Below the pieces are notes generated by a model. It did not search any database. It had not been told where the DNA came from and was given only the letters and a program-made list of their open reading frames with translations. Shown here piece after piece: positions 25,276 to 33,626 of a stretch of 64,000 bases of DNA (its first letter is position 1; the number at the start of each line of letters is the position of its first letter). Both the position numbers and the translations under genes were made by a program. Source of the DNA: Clostridiales bacterium (GTDB taxonomy: Bacteria; Bacillota; Clostridia; Saccharofermentanales; Saccharofermentanaceae); assembly GCA_017554745.1 (NCBI GenBank), contig JAFZHS010000003.1, positions 19,609 to 83,608 of the forward strand, read 5' to 3'.

Positions 25276-26349
25276 TTAAAAGAGAATGTCCTTAAAGCAG
25301 ACCCTCTGCTTATTGTTGTCGTAGTCGAAGCAGTGCCTCGATCCGCCGGCGCACCATTTCTCATATTCGCATTCCTGGCATTCCTTGCAGAGCGAAGACA
25401 AAGGCTTTCTGAACACCTGGAATCTGTTAAACCAGACGTCGCTGAACTTATCCTTGTAGATGTTGCCCTGTACGAATTCGGGCCTGTCTTCGATATCGAG
25501 GCAGGCGGTAATATCGCCGTTGATCCTGATGGCTGCCGTATGCGTTCCCGCGCCGCAATAGAAGAACCAGTCCCTGACTTCCCTCTCGTATTCGAGTCCT
25601 AAGAAGTGTGAGCATCCGTAGTTGACCGGTATGCCCTGTTCTCTTTTGCTGCGGATAAAGTTAAAAAGATATCTCTGGTCGTCAGGCGTCAGGAGCATAT
25701 CGGGATAATCCAACGCTCTTCCCATCGGCTCGATGCCGATAACACGCCATGAATCGATATCCATCTGGTCGAGGATCTCATAGAGCTCATCGAGCTCGCC
25801 GATATTCTTGTGGTTAACTACGGTCGTTACCTGGATATGTCTGAAGGCCTTCTGGTCGATCATGTTCTGGATGCCCCTCATCGCCTTGTCATATCCGCCC
25901 TTAAGGCCTCTCTGTCTGTCGTGGGTCTCCCTGAGTCCGTCGATACTTACCGACACGGTACCCATGCCCGTATCTGCAAGCATTTGTGCTACATCCTTGG
26001 TGATAAGGGTGGCATTAGTAGTCATGCCCCACTTAAAGCCAAGATCATTTGCATAGCCCAAAAGCTCAGCAAAATCAGGATATAAGAGTGGCTCTCCGCC
26101 CGTAATGCAAAGCTGGAGTCTCTTCAGATCGAAATGCTCTTTTGCATCTCTTAATACCGCCTTGAAGGCTTCCTTGTCGGGACCGTGGCCAAGTCCGGGC
26201 GCGCAGCTGCTTCCGCAATGAAAACACTTCTCATTGCAGCTTCTCGTCAGCTCGAAAAAAAGATAGATAAGATCCGGCTCTTTGAAAAGCTTTGCGCGGA
26301 ACAAAGCTTTGTTATCAAGATAAGCCTTCTTGGCCTCGTTAATATCCAC
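25276..26349 (-). CDS. Radical SAM/SPASM enzyme, partner of a VYGPPP-repeat lipoprotein
   Basis: This 357-aa protein has the radical SAM cluster motif CNEKCFHC (C38, C42, C45), a GGEPLLYPDF element and SVSIDG. Its C-terminal SPASM domain has the spacing C-x12-G-x4-C, then C-x2-C-x2-C-x5-C and late Cys residues for two extra Fe-S clusters. SPASM enzymes typically modify ribosomal peptides or mature enzymes. The start is a GTG only 5 nt after the stop of the repeat lipoprotein, with a poor ribosome binding site, so translation is probably coupled. Precursor-then-maturase order and the repetitive neighbour make that lipoprotein the likely substrate. The chemistry cannot be read from sequence. 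Confidence 0.88.
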   Translation of the reverse strand: MDINEAKKAYLDNKALFRAKLFKEPDLIYLFFELTRSCNEKCFHCGSSCAPGLGHGPDKEAFKAVLRDAKEHFDLKRLQLCITGGEPLLYPDFAELLGYANDLGFKWGMTTNATLITKDVAQMLADTGMGTVSVSIDGLRETHDRQRGLKGGYDKAMRGIQNMIDQKAFRHIQVTTVVNHKNIGELDELYEILDQMDIDSWRVIGIEPMGRALDYPDMLLTPDDQRYLFNFIRSKREQGIPVNYGCSHFLGLEYEREVRDWFFYCGAGTHTAAIRINGDITACLDIEDRPEFVQGNIYKDKFSDVWFNRFQVFRKPLSSLCKECQECEYEKWCAGGSRHCFDYDNNKQRVCFKDILF

Positions 26350-26354
26350 GGATA

Positions 26355-26696
26355 TCAGTTACCGTCAGCATCTTCCGGCGGAGGTCCGTAAACGTCTTCT
26401 TCCATTCCGTCGACCGTAGTCTCGGATACCGGTGCCTCAGCGTCTGTCTCTTCAGTAATGTCCGAATCATCAGGAGCAGGTCCGTATACGCACACTTCCT
26501 CAGTATCCAATGTCTCATCGGGAGCAGGACCGTAAACGTCTACCTCATTGGATTCGACCGTCGTATCATCCGGCGGAGGTCCGTATACATTTGTCTCCGG
26601 CGGAGGTCCGTATACACAGCCTTCAACAGCGATGCTCAAAGCGCCTACAGCGGCAGCGAGTGCCGTAAAGGTTAAAGGTTTCTTTGATCTCTTCAT
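26355..26696 (-). CDS. Small lipoprotein or RiPP-like precursor with five VYGP(P/A)P repeats
   Basis: This 113-aa protein starts with a basic n-region and a hydrophobic segment ending in a lipobox-like VEGC (Cys27). Five copies of the motif (C/N/D)VYGP(P/A)P follow at residues 27-33, 36-42, 53-59, 69-75 and 101-107, each trailed by acidic residues (ETN, DDT, DET, DDS, EDA). Between repeats the sequence is almost only Asp, Glu, Thr, Ser and Val, hence very acidic and disordered. The repeat pattern next to a SPASM radical SAM enzyme fits a multi-core modified peptide or the known idea of rSAM/lipoprotein pairs. It begins 26 nt after the giant protein gene. Modification is inferred. Confidence 0.8.
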   Translation of the reverse strand: MKRSKKPLTFTALAAAVGALSIAVEGCVYGPPPETNVYGPPPDDTTVESNEVDVYGPAPDETLDTEEVCVYGPAPDDSDITEETDAEAPVSETTVDGMEEDVYGPPPEDADGN

Positions 26697-26722
26697 TTTT
26701 TAATCCCCCTCAAAGCCTGATA

Positions 26723-29700
26723 TTACTCAGCCTGGTCTTCGAGTGAATCATCGGTATTTGCCGAATCATTCATGCCTGTATTAAATGACTTAAATCCTGC
26801 CAGAGGCTTAGCTGCCGTAGGAGCAGACTTGACTGACGGATCCATTATCGAAGGTCTCTGTCCTTCAAGAGCAGCGCCCATAGCAGGCGCAGTCATCTTC
26901 TTATTGGCATCGCGCTCCTGATCTACTATAGCAGAAGGTCTTACGATACCGCCATAAGCCGATGTGCGTTCTTCGTTCTGCTCGTCAGATGTTGTGCGTG
27001 TGCTCTGATTTCTCTTGAAGAATGCAGACTTGTGAGAAGTGACGTTATCAAGGATGCTGGTGCGCTTAGCCTTAGCTTCCTCAGCCTCACGCCTCTTTGC
27101 CTCTTCTTCTTCGAGGCGCTTCTGCTCTTCAAGAAGTCTGGCTTCCCTTGCTTCATCGCTTTCCTTAAATGCAGAGAATCCTGTCATTCCCGGAGCAGCC
27201 CATACGGGAGCTCTTCCGGAACTGTTGCCCTGCTTGCCTGCAAGGAGGCTTCCCAACTGGTTGGAATTAGATGATGCCTTTGCGCGTTCCTTCGAGATAG
27301 AAGGTCCGCTTATATCAGCAGAAGCACTTGAACCGACTCCCGAAGAAGATCCGCTTCTGAACGACATGAGCGGATTGTTGTTCTTCGTCTCAACGGCTCC
27401 GCTTACGGATTCTTTCTTCTCTTCTTTTTCTTCCTTGCGTCCGAAAGGATATCCGTCTACGGTACCCAGAGCGGATATACCGGGAAGGATCGTATTCTCG
27501 GATGATGCCATAGCAGACTTGAATACTTCGGATGTCTTGCTCTGGTGCTTAGCCTTCTCAGCCTTTGCTTCTCTTGCAGCCTCAGCAACTTCCATAGCTT
27601 TCTTTGCTTCAGCCATCTTAGCTTCAGCTTCGGCTCTTGCAGCCTCTGCAGCCTTTGCGGCCTCTTCAGCTTCGCGTCTTGCCTGCTCTGCAGCCTTAGC
27701 CTCTGCTTCAGCCCTGGCAAGCTCTGCAAGTCTTTCCTTTTCAGCTGCCTCAGCAGCGATTCGGGCCTTTCTGATCTCTTCAGCTCTTCTTGCCTCTTCA
27801 GCGATGCGTGCCTCTTCAGCAGCCTTGGCAGCTTCTGCCGCCTTGCGCTCCTCTTCGGCCTTTCTGATCTCTTCGAGCTTCTTGGCTTCCTCTGCTTTTC
27901 TGGCTTCTTCTGCAGCCTTTGCAGCTTCCTGTGCTCTCTTGGCTTCAGCCATCTTGGCCTCTGCTTCTGCAGCAGCGATGGCAGCGAGCCTTGCTGCTTC
28001 CTGGGCCTTGGCGATCTCTGCCTTCTTAGCTTCTTCTGCAGCCTTTGCGGCTTCAGCGGCAAGTCTTGCTTCCTCAGCCTTTCTTGCTTCTTCGGCCTTC
28101 CTTGCCTCCTCAGCTCTTCTGGCTTCCTCGGCTTTCCTTGCTTCTTCAGCCTTTCTCGCCTCTTCTGCCTTTCTTGCCTCCTCAGCTTTTCTGGCCTCTT
28201 CTGCTAATCTTGCCTTTTCGGCTTCTTCTGCAGCCTTCTTGGCTTCAGCGTTTCTTCTGATCTCTTCTACTCTTGCAGCCTGGGCAGCCTTACGCTCTTC
28301 GAGGAGCTTCATAGCCTTCTCGCGCTCGGCCTTCTGCTCTGCCGTCATCTCATTCTTAGGACGCTTGATCGGTCCCTTCTTTGCAGCGGTCTTGGATTCT
28401 TCCTGTGCAGCAACTGCGGCTGTCGCAGCTGTACCGCTTACAATAGCTGATGTCTTAGCGGGTTCGGGGCGCTTGAAAGGTGAGAACTCATCAGCCGGCT
28501 TTGTCTGTTTTGCCATGCTCTCGAAAACAGACGCTGTCGTAGGTCCCTTAGCCTGCTCGCTCTGAAGGATATGCTTCTTAGGTACTACAGAGCGCGGAGC
28601 TTCTGTGCTCTGGGCGGGCTTTGTCTGCTCAGCTGTTTCGGGTGCAGGCTTAAACGGTGAGATCTGGTCCGCAGGCTTAGTCTGGGCAGACGGAGCCGGA
28701 GCAAACAGACTCTTAAATGCAGGAGTGTTCTGCTTCTGACTCATATTCTGGAATACAGAAGCTGTCGTAGGTCCCTTCTGGACGTTCTGCATGAACGAAG
28801 GCTTCTTAGCTGTATCAGCACTGCTGCCCTGCTTCTCAGCCTTAGCCTGATCTGCAGCCGTAACGCTCTTAAACGGTGAGCTCTGCTTGTCGGTCGAAGC
28901 CTGTCCAAGCGGAGGAACGATAGCATTCTTAATGGTCTCATTCTTGATGGGCTTTGTCTGCTTATTGCCGGCAACTGCAGATGCATTGCCAACTACAGCA
29001 GCAGCCTTTGCGGAATTCGTGTTAATGCTGCTGGGACGCTTAACGGGTGCTTTCTGCTGAACAGGCTTTGTTGCAGAAACAGGTTTTGCCTGTGCATTTG
29101 CTGTAGCAGGCTTAGACTTAACGTTAGAAGCAGGTTTTGTCTGTGTGCTTGCAGCTGCAGCGGGCTTTGCCTGTGAATCTGTTGAAACCGGAGCAGGCTT
29201 GAAGGGGCTCTTCTCACCGCTCTCCATAGCCTTGATCTCCTTCATGGCTGTAGCTGTATTAAAGCTCTTAGCGGAAGGCTTAGGCTCTTCAACAGGCTTC
29301 AGATCCTTAGCAGGTCCGAGATATCCGAACGCGCCTGCAAGCTTGGGAACTCCGGGAATAAATGCGATCGCAAGATCCGCACCTTCCAATCCCTTGTTCT
29401 TGTTGAGGTATCTGTATCTGAGATACATAAGTCCAAGCAGGAATAAGAGAAGGACTATCCAGATCCATGTGAATGATGCTTTCTTGGGGCCGCCCTTGCC
29501 AGTCGCAGAAAGGCCTGCGATTATGGGAGTAGGCGTAGGTGTGCCGTCTTCAGGAGTCGTCTCACCGGAAGGATCGGTCTCATCACCGCCGACTACAACA
29601 GGCGCTACGAGTAATACATCTTCCGTTGATTCGGTTGTCGACTCAGTCGTGGTATCAACTGCTTCTGTAGTAGCCTCTGTCGTAGTGGCCGCAGTCGTAG

Positions 29701-30502
29701 CTGTGGTAGTCTCCTTTGTCTCAGTGGGCGCAGTTGTAGGCTCCTTAGTGGGTTCCTTTGTAGGAACCGGTGTGTTCGTAGCCTTCTTCGTAGGTACAGG
29801 CGTAGGTGTATTTGTCGCTTTCTTTGTAGGCTTAGGAGTAGGTGTGTTTGTAGCCTTCTTCGTAGGTACGGGCGTAGGCGTATTTGTCGCCTTCTTTGTA
29901 GGCTTAGGAGTAGGTGTGTTTGTCACCTTCTTTGTAGGTTTGGGAGTAGGTGTGTTCGTAGCCTTCTTCGTGGGAACGGGAGTAGGCGTGTTTGTTACCT
30001 TCTTAGTAGGTTTGGGAGCAGGTGTGTTTGTATTCGTCGGCTTAGGTGAATTTGTAGGAACAGGAGTAGAAGTCGGCGGATCAGTTGGCTTAGTGTATTC
30101 GTAACTTACGATCTTTGCTGAAGGTGTGCCTTCACCGCAATTTGTGCCCCAGATCTGACCTTCGATCACATTGCCGGAAGCATAGGTAAATGTTACATCA
30201 AGCTCTTGATCAGAATGCTTATCTGCTGAGTGTCCACCAGGTGACCAAACGCTGAATCCACCTATCTCATGATAGAAATTTATGCGCACCGTTACCACTG
30301 CGCCAACATCAAATTTATTAAGTTCTACTTTGAAATTTCTTCCATCTCCCCAGTTATCCGTATCTGAATAGGAAACCCAGGCTCCGGCAGCATCAATATC
30401 TTCCGGCTTGGAAAAACCGATCGCAATGGAAAAACCGATAACAATGCTTAAAAACAAGCAAATAAGTTTGGGTGAGAAACGTCCCGAAATCTTTCTCAAC
30501 AT
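26723..30502 (-). CDS. Giant single-span protein: CBM-like domain, Pro/Thr linker, membrane span, Ala/Glu/Lys tail
   Basis: I place the start at 30502 (MLRKISGRF), because TTTGGAGG lies 7 nt ahead; an in-frame start at 30595 has none. The 1259-aa protein has a signal sequence (~10-35). A beta-rich domain (~39-137, with NWGDGRNFKVEL and VIEGQIWGTNCG) resembles the N-terminus of the neighbouring cellulase. A Pro/Thr linker of TNTPTPxPTKKA repeats (~138-264) and a Thr/Glu region follow. One membrane span (~344-366) comes before a ~890-residue cytoplasmic tail. The tail holds SPFK and KGPTTASVF motifs and a long EEARKA-repeat helix. It probably links outside binding to an internal partner, which is inference. 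Confidence 0.8.
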   Translation of the reverse strand: MLRKISGRFSPKLICLFLSIVIGFSIAIGFSKPEDIDAAGAWVSYSDTDNWGDGRNFKVELNKFDVGAVVTVRINFYHEIGGFSVWSPGGHSADKHSDQELDVTFTYASGNVIEGQIWGTNCGEGTPSAKIVSYEYTKPTDPPTSTPVPTNSPKPTNTNTPAPKPTKKVTNTPTPVPTKKATNTPTPKPTKKVTNTPTPKPTKKATNTPTPVPTKKATNTPTPKPTKKATNTPTPVPTKKATNTPVPTKEPTKEPTTAPTETKETTTATTAATTTEATTEAVDTTTESTTESTEDVLLVAPVVVGGDETDPSGETTPEDGTPTPTPIIAGLSATGKGGPKKASFTWIWIVLLLFLLGLMYLRYRYLNKNKGLEGADLAIAFIPGVPKLAGAFGYLGPAKDLKPVEEPKPSAKSFNTATAMKEIKAMESGEKSPFKPAPVSTDSQAKPAAAASTQTKPASNVKSKPATANAQAKPVSATKPVQQKAPVKRPSSINTNSAKAAAVVGNASAVAGNKQTKPIKNETIKNAIVPPLGQASTDKQSSPFKSVTAADQAKAEKQGSSADTAKKPSFMQNVQKGPTTASVFQNMSQKQNTPAFKSLFAPAPSAQTKPADQISPFKPAPETAEQTKPAQSTEAPRSVVPKKHILQSEQAKGPTTASVFESMAKQTKPADEFSPFKRPEPAKTSAIVSGTAATAAVAAQEESKTAAKKGPIKRPKNEMTAEQKAEREKAMKLLEERKAAQAARVEEIRRNAEAKKAAEEAEKARLAEEARKAEEARKAEEARKAEEARKAEEARRAEEARKAEEARKAEEARLAAEAAKAAEEAKKAEIAKAQEAARLAAIAAAEAEAKMAEAKRAQEAAKAAEEARKAEEAKKLEEIRKAEEERKAAEAAKAAEEARIAEEARRAEEIRKARIAAEAAEKERLAELARAEAEAKAAEQARREAEEAAKAAEAARAEAEAKMAEAKKAMEVAEAAREAKAEKAKHQSKTSEVFKSAMASSENTILPGISALGTVDGYPFGRKEEKEEKKESVSGAVETKNNNPLMSFRSGSSSGVGSSASADISGPSISKERAKASSNSNQLGSLLAGKQGNSSGRAPVWAAPGMTGFSAFKESDEAREARLLEEQKRLEEEEAKRREAEEAKAKRTSILDNVTSHKSAFFKRNQSTRTTSDEQNEERTSAYGGIVRPSAIVDQERDANKKMTAPAMGAALEGQRPSIMDPSVKSAPTAAKPLAGFKSFNTGMNDSANTDDSLEDQAE
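28050..28260 (-). repeat. 18-nt-unit coding repeats (EEARKA hexapeptides)
   Basis: About eight near-perfect EEA(R/K)(K/R/L)A hexapeptides lie in the giant protein. A period of six with Glu and Arg/Lys at i and i+3/i+4 suits a stable single alpha-helix rather than a heptad coiled coil. The repetition also creates long open frames on the opposite strand. Confidence 0.75.
29768..30040 (-). repeat. 36-nt-unit coding repeats (TNTPTPxPTKKA linker)
   Basis: Seven to eight 12-residue units alternate between VP and KP variants and A or V endings. Repeats this alike at DNA level are prone to length change by slippage or recombination. Confidence 0.8.
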
Positions 30503-30534
30503 CCAAAAACCTCCAAAAAAACAAAGCACACACA

Positions 30535-30558
30535 CTTCTAATACGCGCATATTAGAAG
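30535..30558. promoter_or_regulatory. Inverted repeat at the transcription start of the giant protein gene
   Basis: CTTCTAATA and TATTAGAAG form a perfect 9-bp dyad with a 6-nt centre, starting 7 nt downstream of the -10 on the minus strand. It may be an operator over the start site or a 5'-terminal stem-loop of the mRNA. Confidence 0.6.
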
Positions 30559-30565
30559 ATATTAA

Positions 30566-30595
30566 ATTATACCTTGTATTTGGCACTGTTTTCAA
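30566..30595 (-). promoter_or_regulatory. Sigma-A promoter for the giant protein gene
   Basis: On the minus strand TTGAAA (30595-30590), an 18-nt spacer and TATAAT (30571-30566) lie in the 132-bp gap after the preceding gene. The giant gene and the downstream repeat-lipoprotein/rSAM genes can therefore be driven separately from the cellulase. Confidence 0.75.
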
Positions 30596-30634
30596 GTGCG
30601 CGGGGCGGTTGATAGTCTACGGATTTCTTGAGAT

Positions 30635-31528
30635 TTACTCGTTCTCTCCGTCGAGTTTTTCGGCGATTTCCTGGCTTGGGACAAAGCCTTCCACAGGCTT
30701 TTCGGCAGCGGGGAGAATGGCTTCTTCGCCCTGCTTAAGGATGTCCGGCTTTTCCAGGGGGACCTCTGCGACGCAGTCGATCTCGGCATTTGAGACTTCG
30801 GTACCGAGCTGCGGTCTCATAGCGCTGGAGTATGCCTCATCTGCCTCTTGCGCAGGCTCTTCGTCAGCCTGGGCAACACGTGCTGCCGTGGGGCGCTTTA
30901 AGGCAGTGGGCTTAACTTTTTTAACGGGTGCTTCCGTGATCTTTACCTCCGAAGGAGCGGCAGAATCCATGACGAGCGCAGGTGTCTCGGCTTCACTTCC
31001 GACGACATCGGAATCGAGCTCTTTCTTCTGCTGCTGACGAGCTTCGAGAGTATTCGAATATACGGGTCTGATAGGTGCCGTATTTGATTTCTGGAGATAT
31101 CCGTTGATGATGATCTGCTCTTTAGCCTTGTCGATCTCTTCGGCCTTCTTGGATGAGATACCGAGGGAGCCGAAGACCTCTCTGGCTTCCTTTTCTTCCC
31201 TCTGGGCTTCGCTCTTGCCGCCAATCAGGGTGTTCTTGGCTGCTGCTTCTTCTTCAGCCTTTTTCTTTGGATCTCTGGTCTCACGCTTTATCTGCTGGAT
31301 CTTCTTTTCTTTTGTATATACTTTGGATCTGCGGTCAACGCCGTCAGCGATCCTCTCGCCCTGTCTCTCGGCATCGAGTCTCGCGCTCTTCTTCTCTTTG
31401 TGCTTGTCATTGGCATTGGCGATATTCGCGAAAAGGATCAGGCTCAAAATAACAACGATCGCAAGTCCGATTACGATGATCGTCAGCCTTTGGTTGTCTT
31501 CAAGTATCCGAGGCAGAGCTAATAACAT
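30635..31528 (-). CDS. Single-span membrane protein of unknown function
   Basis: I place the start at 31528 (MLLALPRILEDNQ): AGAGG lies 9 nt ahead and the cellulase stop is 1 nt upstream. An in-frame GTG at 31582 lies inside the cellulase gene without a ribosome binding site. The 297-aa protein has one membrane span near the N-terminus (IIVIGLAIVVILSLILFANI, ~16-36). A long, highly charged, low-complexity region follows: first Lys/Arg/Glu-rich, later Pro/Ala/Glu-rich. No domain is recognised. Its position between the cellulase and the giant protein suggests it belongs to the same membrane assembly. Confidence 0.72.
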   Translation of the reverse strand: MLLALPRILEDNQRLTIIVIGLAIVVILSLILFANIANANDKHKEKKSARLDAERQGERIADGVDRRSKVYTKEKKIQQIKRETRDPKKKAEEEAAAKNTLIGGKSEAQREEKEAREVFGSLGISSKKAEEIDKAKEQIIINGYLQKSNTAPIRPVYSNTLEARQQQKKELDSDVVGSEAETPALVMDSAAPSEVKITEAPVKKVKPTALKRPTAARVAQADEEPAQEADEAYSSAMRPQLGTEVSNAEIDCVAEVPLEKPDILKQGEEAILPAAEKPVEGFVPSQEIAEKLDGENE

Positions 31529-31529
31529 A

Positions 31530-33614
31530 TCAATTATCCTCTCGTGTTTCTTCGGGTAATTCCCCGATGGCTTCTTCGCCACCGACAGAATTTACTTCAT
31601 TTGTATCCTTCTCGTCAACTGTATTCTTATTATACCCGCCCAGCTTGATAACTTCCTCTGTTTTTCTCTTTTCCGCTTTATTTTTCGCAGCCACCCTGAG
31701 CGCAATGAATACGATTAGCAGCAAAACGATGATAACAGCAGCGATTATAAGACCCATGCCTGCTTTCTTAAGTAACCCGGGAACAAAATTAGAAGAGGAT
31801 TCTTCCTCCCAGGTCCCGTGAGGGACATCATAGGTATAATCTTCCTCATATTCGTCGCTGGTTTCCGTGGTCTCTGAAACAGCGGTTACGGGCGCAGGCG
31901 TTACCTTAACACCTGAATAATCTGACAGGGCTATACCGTTTTTCCCCAGAGGAACGGCGTGGTCAAGGCCTATAAACTTGCCGTCTGAAGTCTGCCAGAG
32001 GACCTCTTTTACGAACTCGTACTTCTCCTCATCCCAGGTCTTGAAGTCATCCTTGACAAGTCCGCCGGTATCACCGGAATTGGCGTTGTAGCACCAGAAT
32101 GTGTGGTGCAGGTGCTTCTCGGCGATGAGCTGCCTGAAGTACTCCATCCACTTTAAGTTGTCGCCTTCCATGAAGCCGCCCCATTCGCCTACGAAAATGG
32201 GTGCTATGTTCTCTTCCTGGATATAGAGCCAGTAGTCGTACCAGGCATCATCCATGAGCGAATCGTAAGTGAAGTTGCCGCCTTCAAACCAGGGCTGCTC
32301 GAAAACCCTCGGTCCGTAATCGTGAGGCGAATAAACGATCTGGGCGTTTCTCTCTTCAGAGCCAAAATCGATAGGATATTTCCTTACGGCCATGAGGTTA
32401 GCGCCCCACCAGGTGTTGTAGTAATCGTCATCATTTCGCGATACAAAATCATTAGCCTGGATGTTTGTCGGATAGATCTGGATGCCCTCAATGATTATCA
32501 GGGCATGAGGGTTGGCATCGAGCACGGCATTGCCTGCACGCTCGGCAACCTTCTTCCAGTTGTCGGGACTGTCAGAATCGTTCCAGATCGCATGCGGATC
32601 CTCTGAAGCCTTGCCGTGAGGCTCGTTCTTCAAGTCGTAGCCGATGATGGTGTCGTTATTCTTGTATCTGTCAGCGACCCAGGAGAGCGCCTCTACAAAG
32701 TCGTCCACGGTCATGTCATCCCTGTACCAGACAGGGTGGTTGTGGCCTGATGCATCGGTCTTGGCAGAATGGATATCGATGATTATCTTCATGCCGTTCT
32801 GCTCGCAGAGAGTGATCACGTAATCGAAGATCTCAAGTGAATTCATCGAGTTGAGCTTCTCGTTGTAAGCGTTGTTGTAGTTGGCTTTGGGGTAATTGCC
32901 GCTCTTCCACTGAAGCAGGAGTTCCGCGCTCATCGGGACACGGAGGACATTAAATCCGTGGTCTGCGATGGATGTCAGGGACTCTTCGAGATTGCAGTTC
33001 CACACGCCGTCAAAAAGGTTCGTGCCGGTGTTATATCCGAACCAGTTGCAGCCCGTAAGCCACACCTCTGTGCCGTTCATGTCAACGATGTGGGAATCGA
33101 TCGTGGTAAGCCAGTCATCGCCAACGACGCTCTTCACATTGCTTGCGGGAGTGGTGGTCGCGGCAGGCTGGGAGTTATTGTTGTTATTGCTGCCTGAAGA
33201 AGTAGCTGTGGTAGGATCGTTTACGGTACCGCTCGTGCCGTCACCCATAACGGAGACGAGCGATGCAGAAGTAATATTGCTTCCGGTGACCTGTATTCCG
33301 ACCTTGTTGTCAAAGCCCCAGCTGTTGGGACCGGTCGAAGAACATTCGGCGATTACGTGATTTCCCTTGACCGTATATGTGTCAAAGCCCCAGCCCGTGG
33401 CGGAATTGACCGTGCCCGAGAATTCGGCTTCTACGGTGATCTTATCGTACCCTGAACATCCCGATAACTGTACTTCCAGTATTCCGCCGTCACCCCAGCA
33501 ATTTGAAGTGCCGGTGCCTGCCGGAGCAGCGAAAACATTCGTCGTGAAGACGGTCAAAACAAAAAGAAATGAAAGAAAAAGCGGAATTATCTTCCGCCCT
33601 GTTCTGCGATGCAT
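31530..33614 (-). CDS. Membrane-anchored GH5 cellulase with N-terminal carbohydrate-binding-like domain
   Basis: This 694-aa protein has a signal peptide (~1-29), a beta-rich binding-like domain (~35-125, with WGDGGILEVQL) and a Ser/Asn/Thr linker. A GH5 (beta/alpha)8 domain follows (~165-545). The catalytic acid/base is the Glu of DLKNEPHG and the nucleophile is the Glu of VGEWGG; NVLRVPM and YSPHDYG are further GH5 landmarks. After an acidic linker there is a C-terminal span (GLIIAAVIIVLLLIVFIAL) and a charged tail of about 50 residues. The enzyme therefore stays on the cell surface rather than being secreted or carried on a dockerin. It lies 12 nt after the dCMP deaminase gene, with GGAG ahead of the ATG. 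Confidence 0.9.
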   Translation of the reverse strand: MHRRTGRKIIPLFLSFLFVLTVFTTNVFAAPAGTGTSNCWGDGGILEVQLSGCSGYDKITVEAEFSGTVNSATGWGFDTYTVKGNHVIAECSSTGPNSWGFDNKVGIQVTGSNITSASLVSVMGDGTSGTVNDPTTATSSGSNNNNNSQPAATTTPASNVKSVVGDDWLTTIDSHIVDMNGTEVWLTGCNWFGYNTGTNLFDGVWNCNLEESLTSIADHGFNVLRVPMSAELLLQWKSGNYPKANYNNAYNEKLNSMNSLEIFDYVITLCEQNGMKIIIDIHSAKTDASGHNHPVWYRDDMTVDDFVEALSWVADRYKNNDTIIGYDLKNEPHGKASEDPHAIWNDSDSPDNWKKVAERAGNAVLDANPHALIIIEGIQIYPTNIQANDFVSRNDDDYYNTWWGANLMAVRKYPIDFGSEERNAQIVYSPHDYGPRVFEQPWFEGGNFTYDSLMDDAWYDYWLYIQEENIAPIFVGEWGGFMEGDNLKWMEYFRQLIAEKHLHHTFWCYNANSGDTGGLVKDDFKTWDEEKYEFVKEVLWQTSDGKFIGLDHAVPLGKNGIALSDYSGVKVTPAPVTAVSETTETSDEYEEDYTYDVPHGTWEEESSSNFVPGLLKKAGMGLIIAAVIIVLLLIVFIALRVAAKNKAEKRKTEEVIKLGGYNKNTVDEKDTNEVNSVGGEEAIGELPEETREDN

Positions 33615-33626
33615 ATTATGACTCCA

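Noticed and set aside
27039..28565. A 508-codon open frame on the plus strand opposite the giant protein gene
   Set aside because: It encodes only Ser/Ala/Leu-rich low-complexity sequence produced by the complement of Ala/Glu/Lys repeat codons, and has no ribosome binding site.
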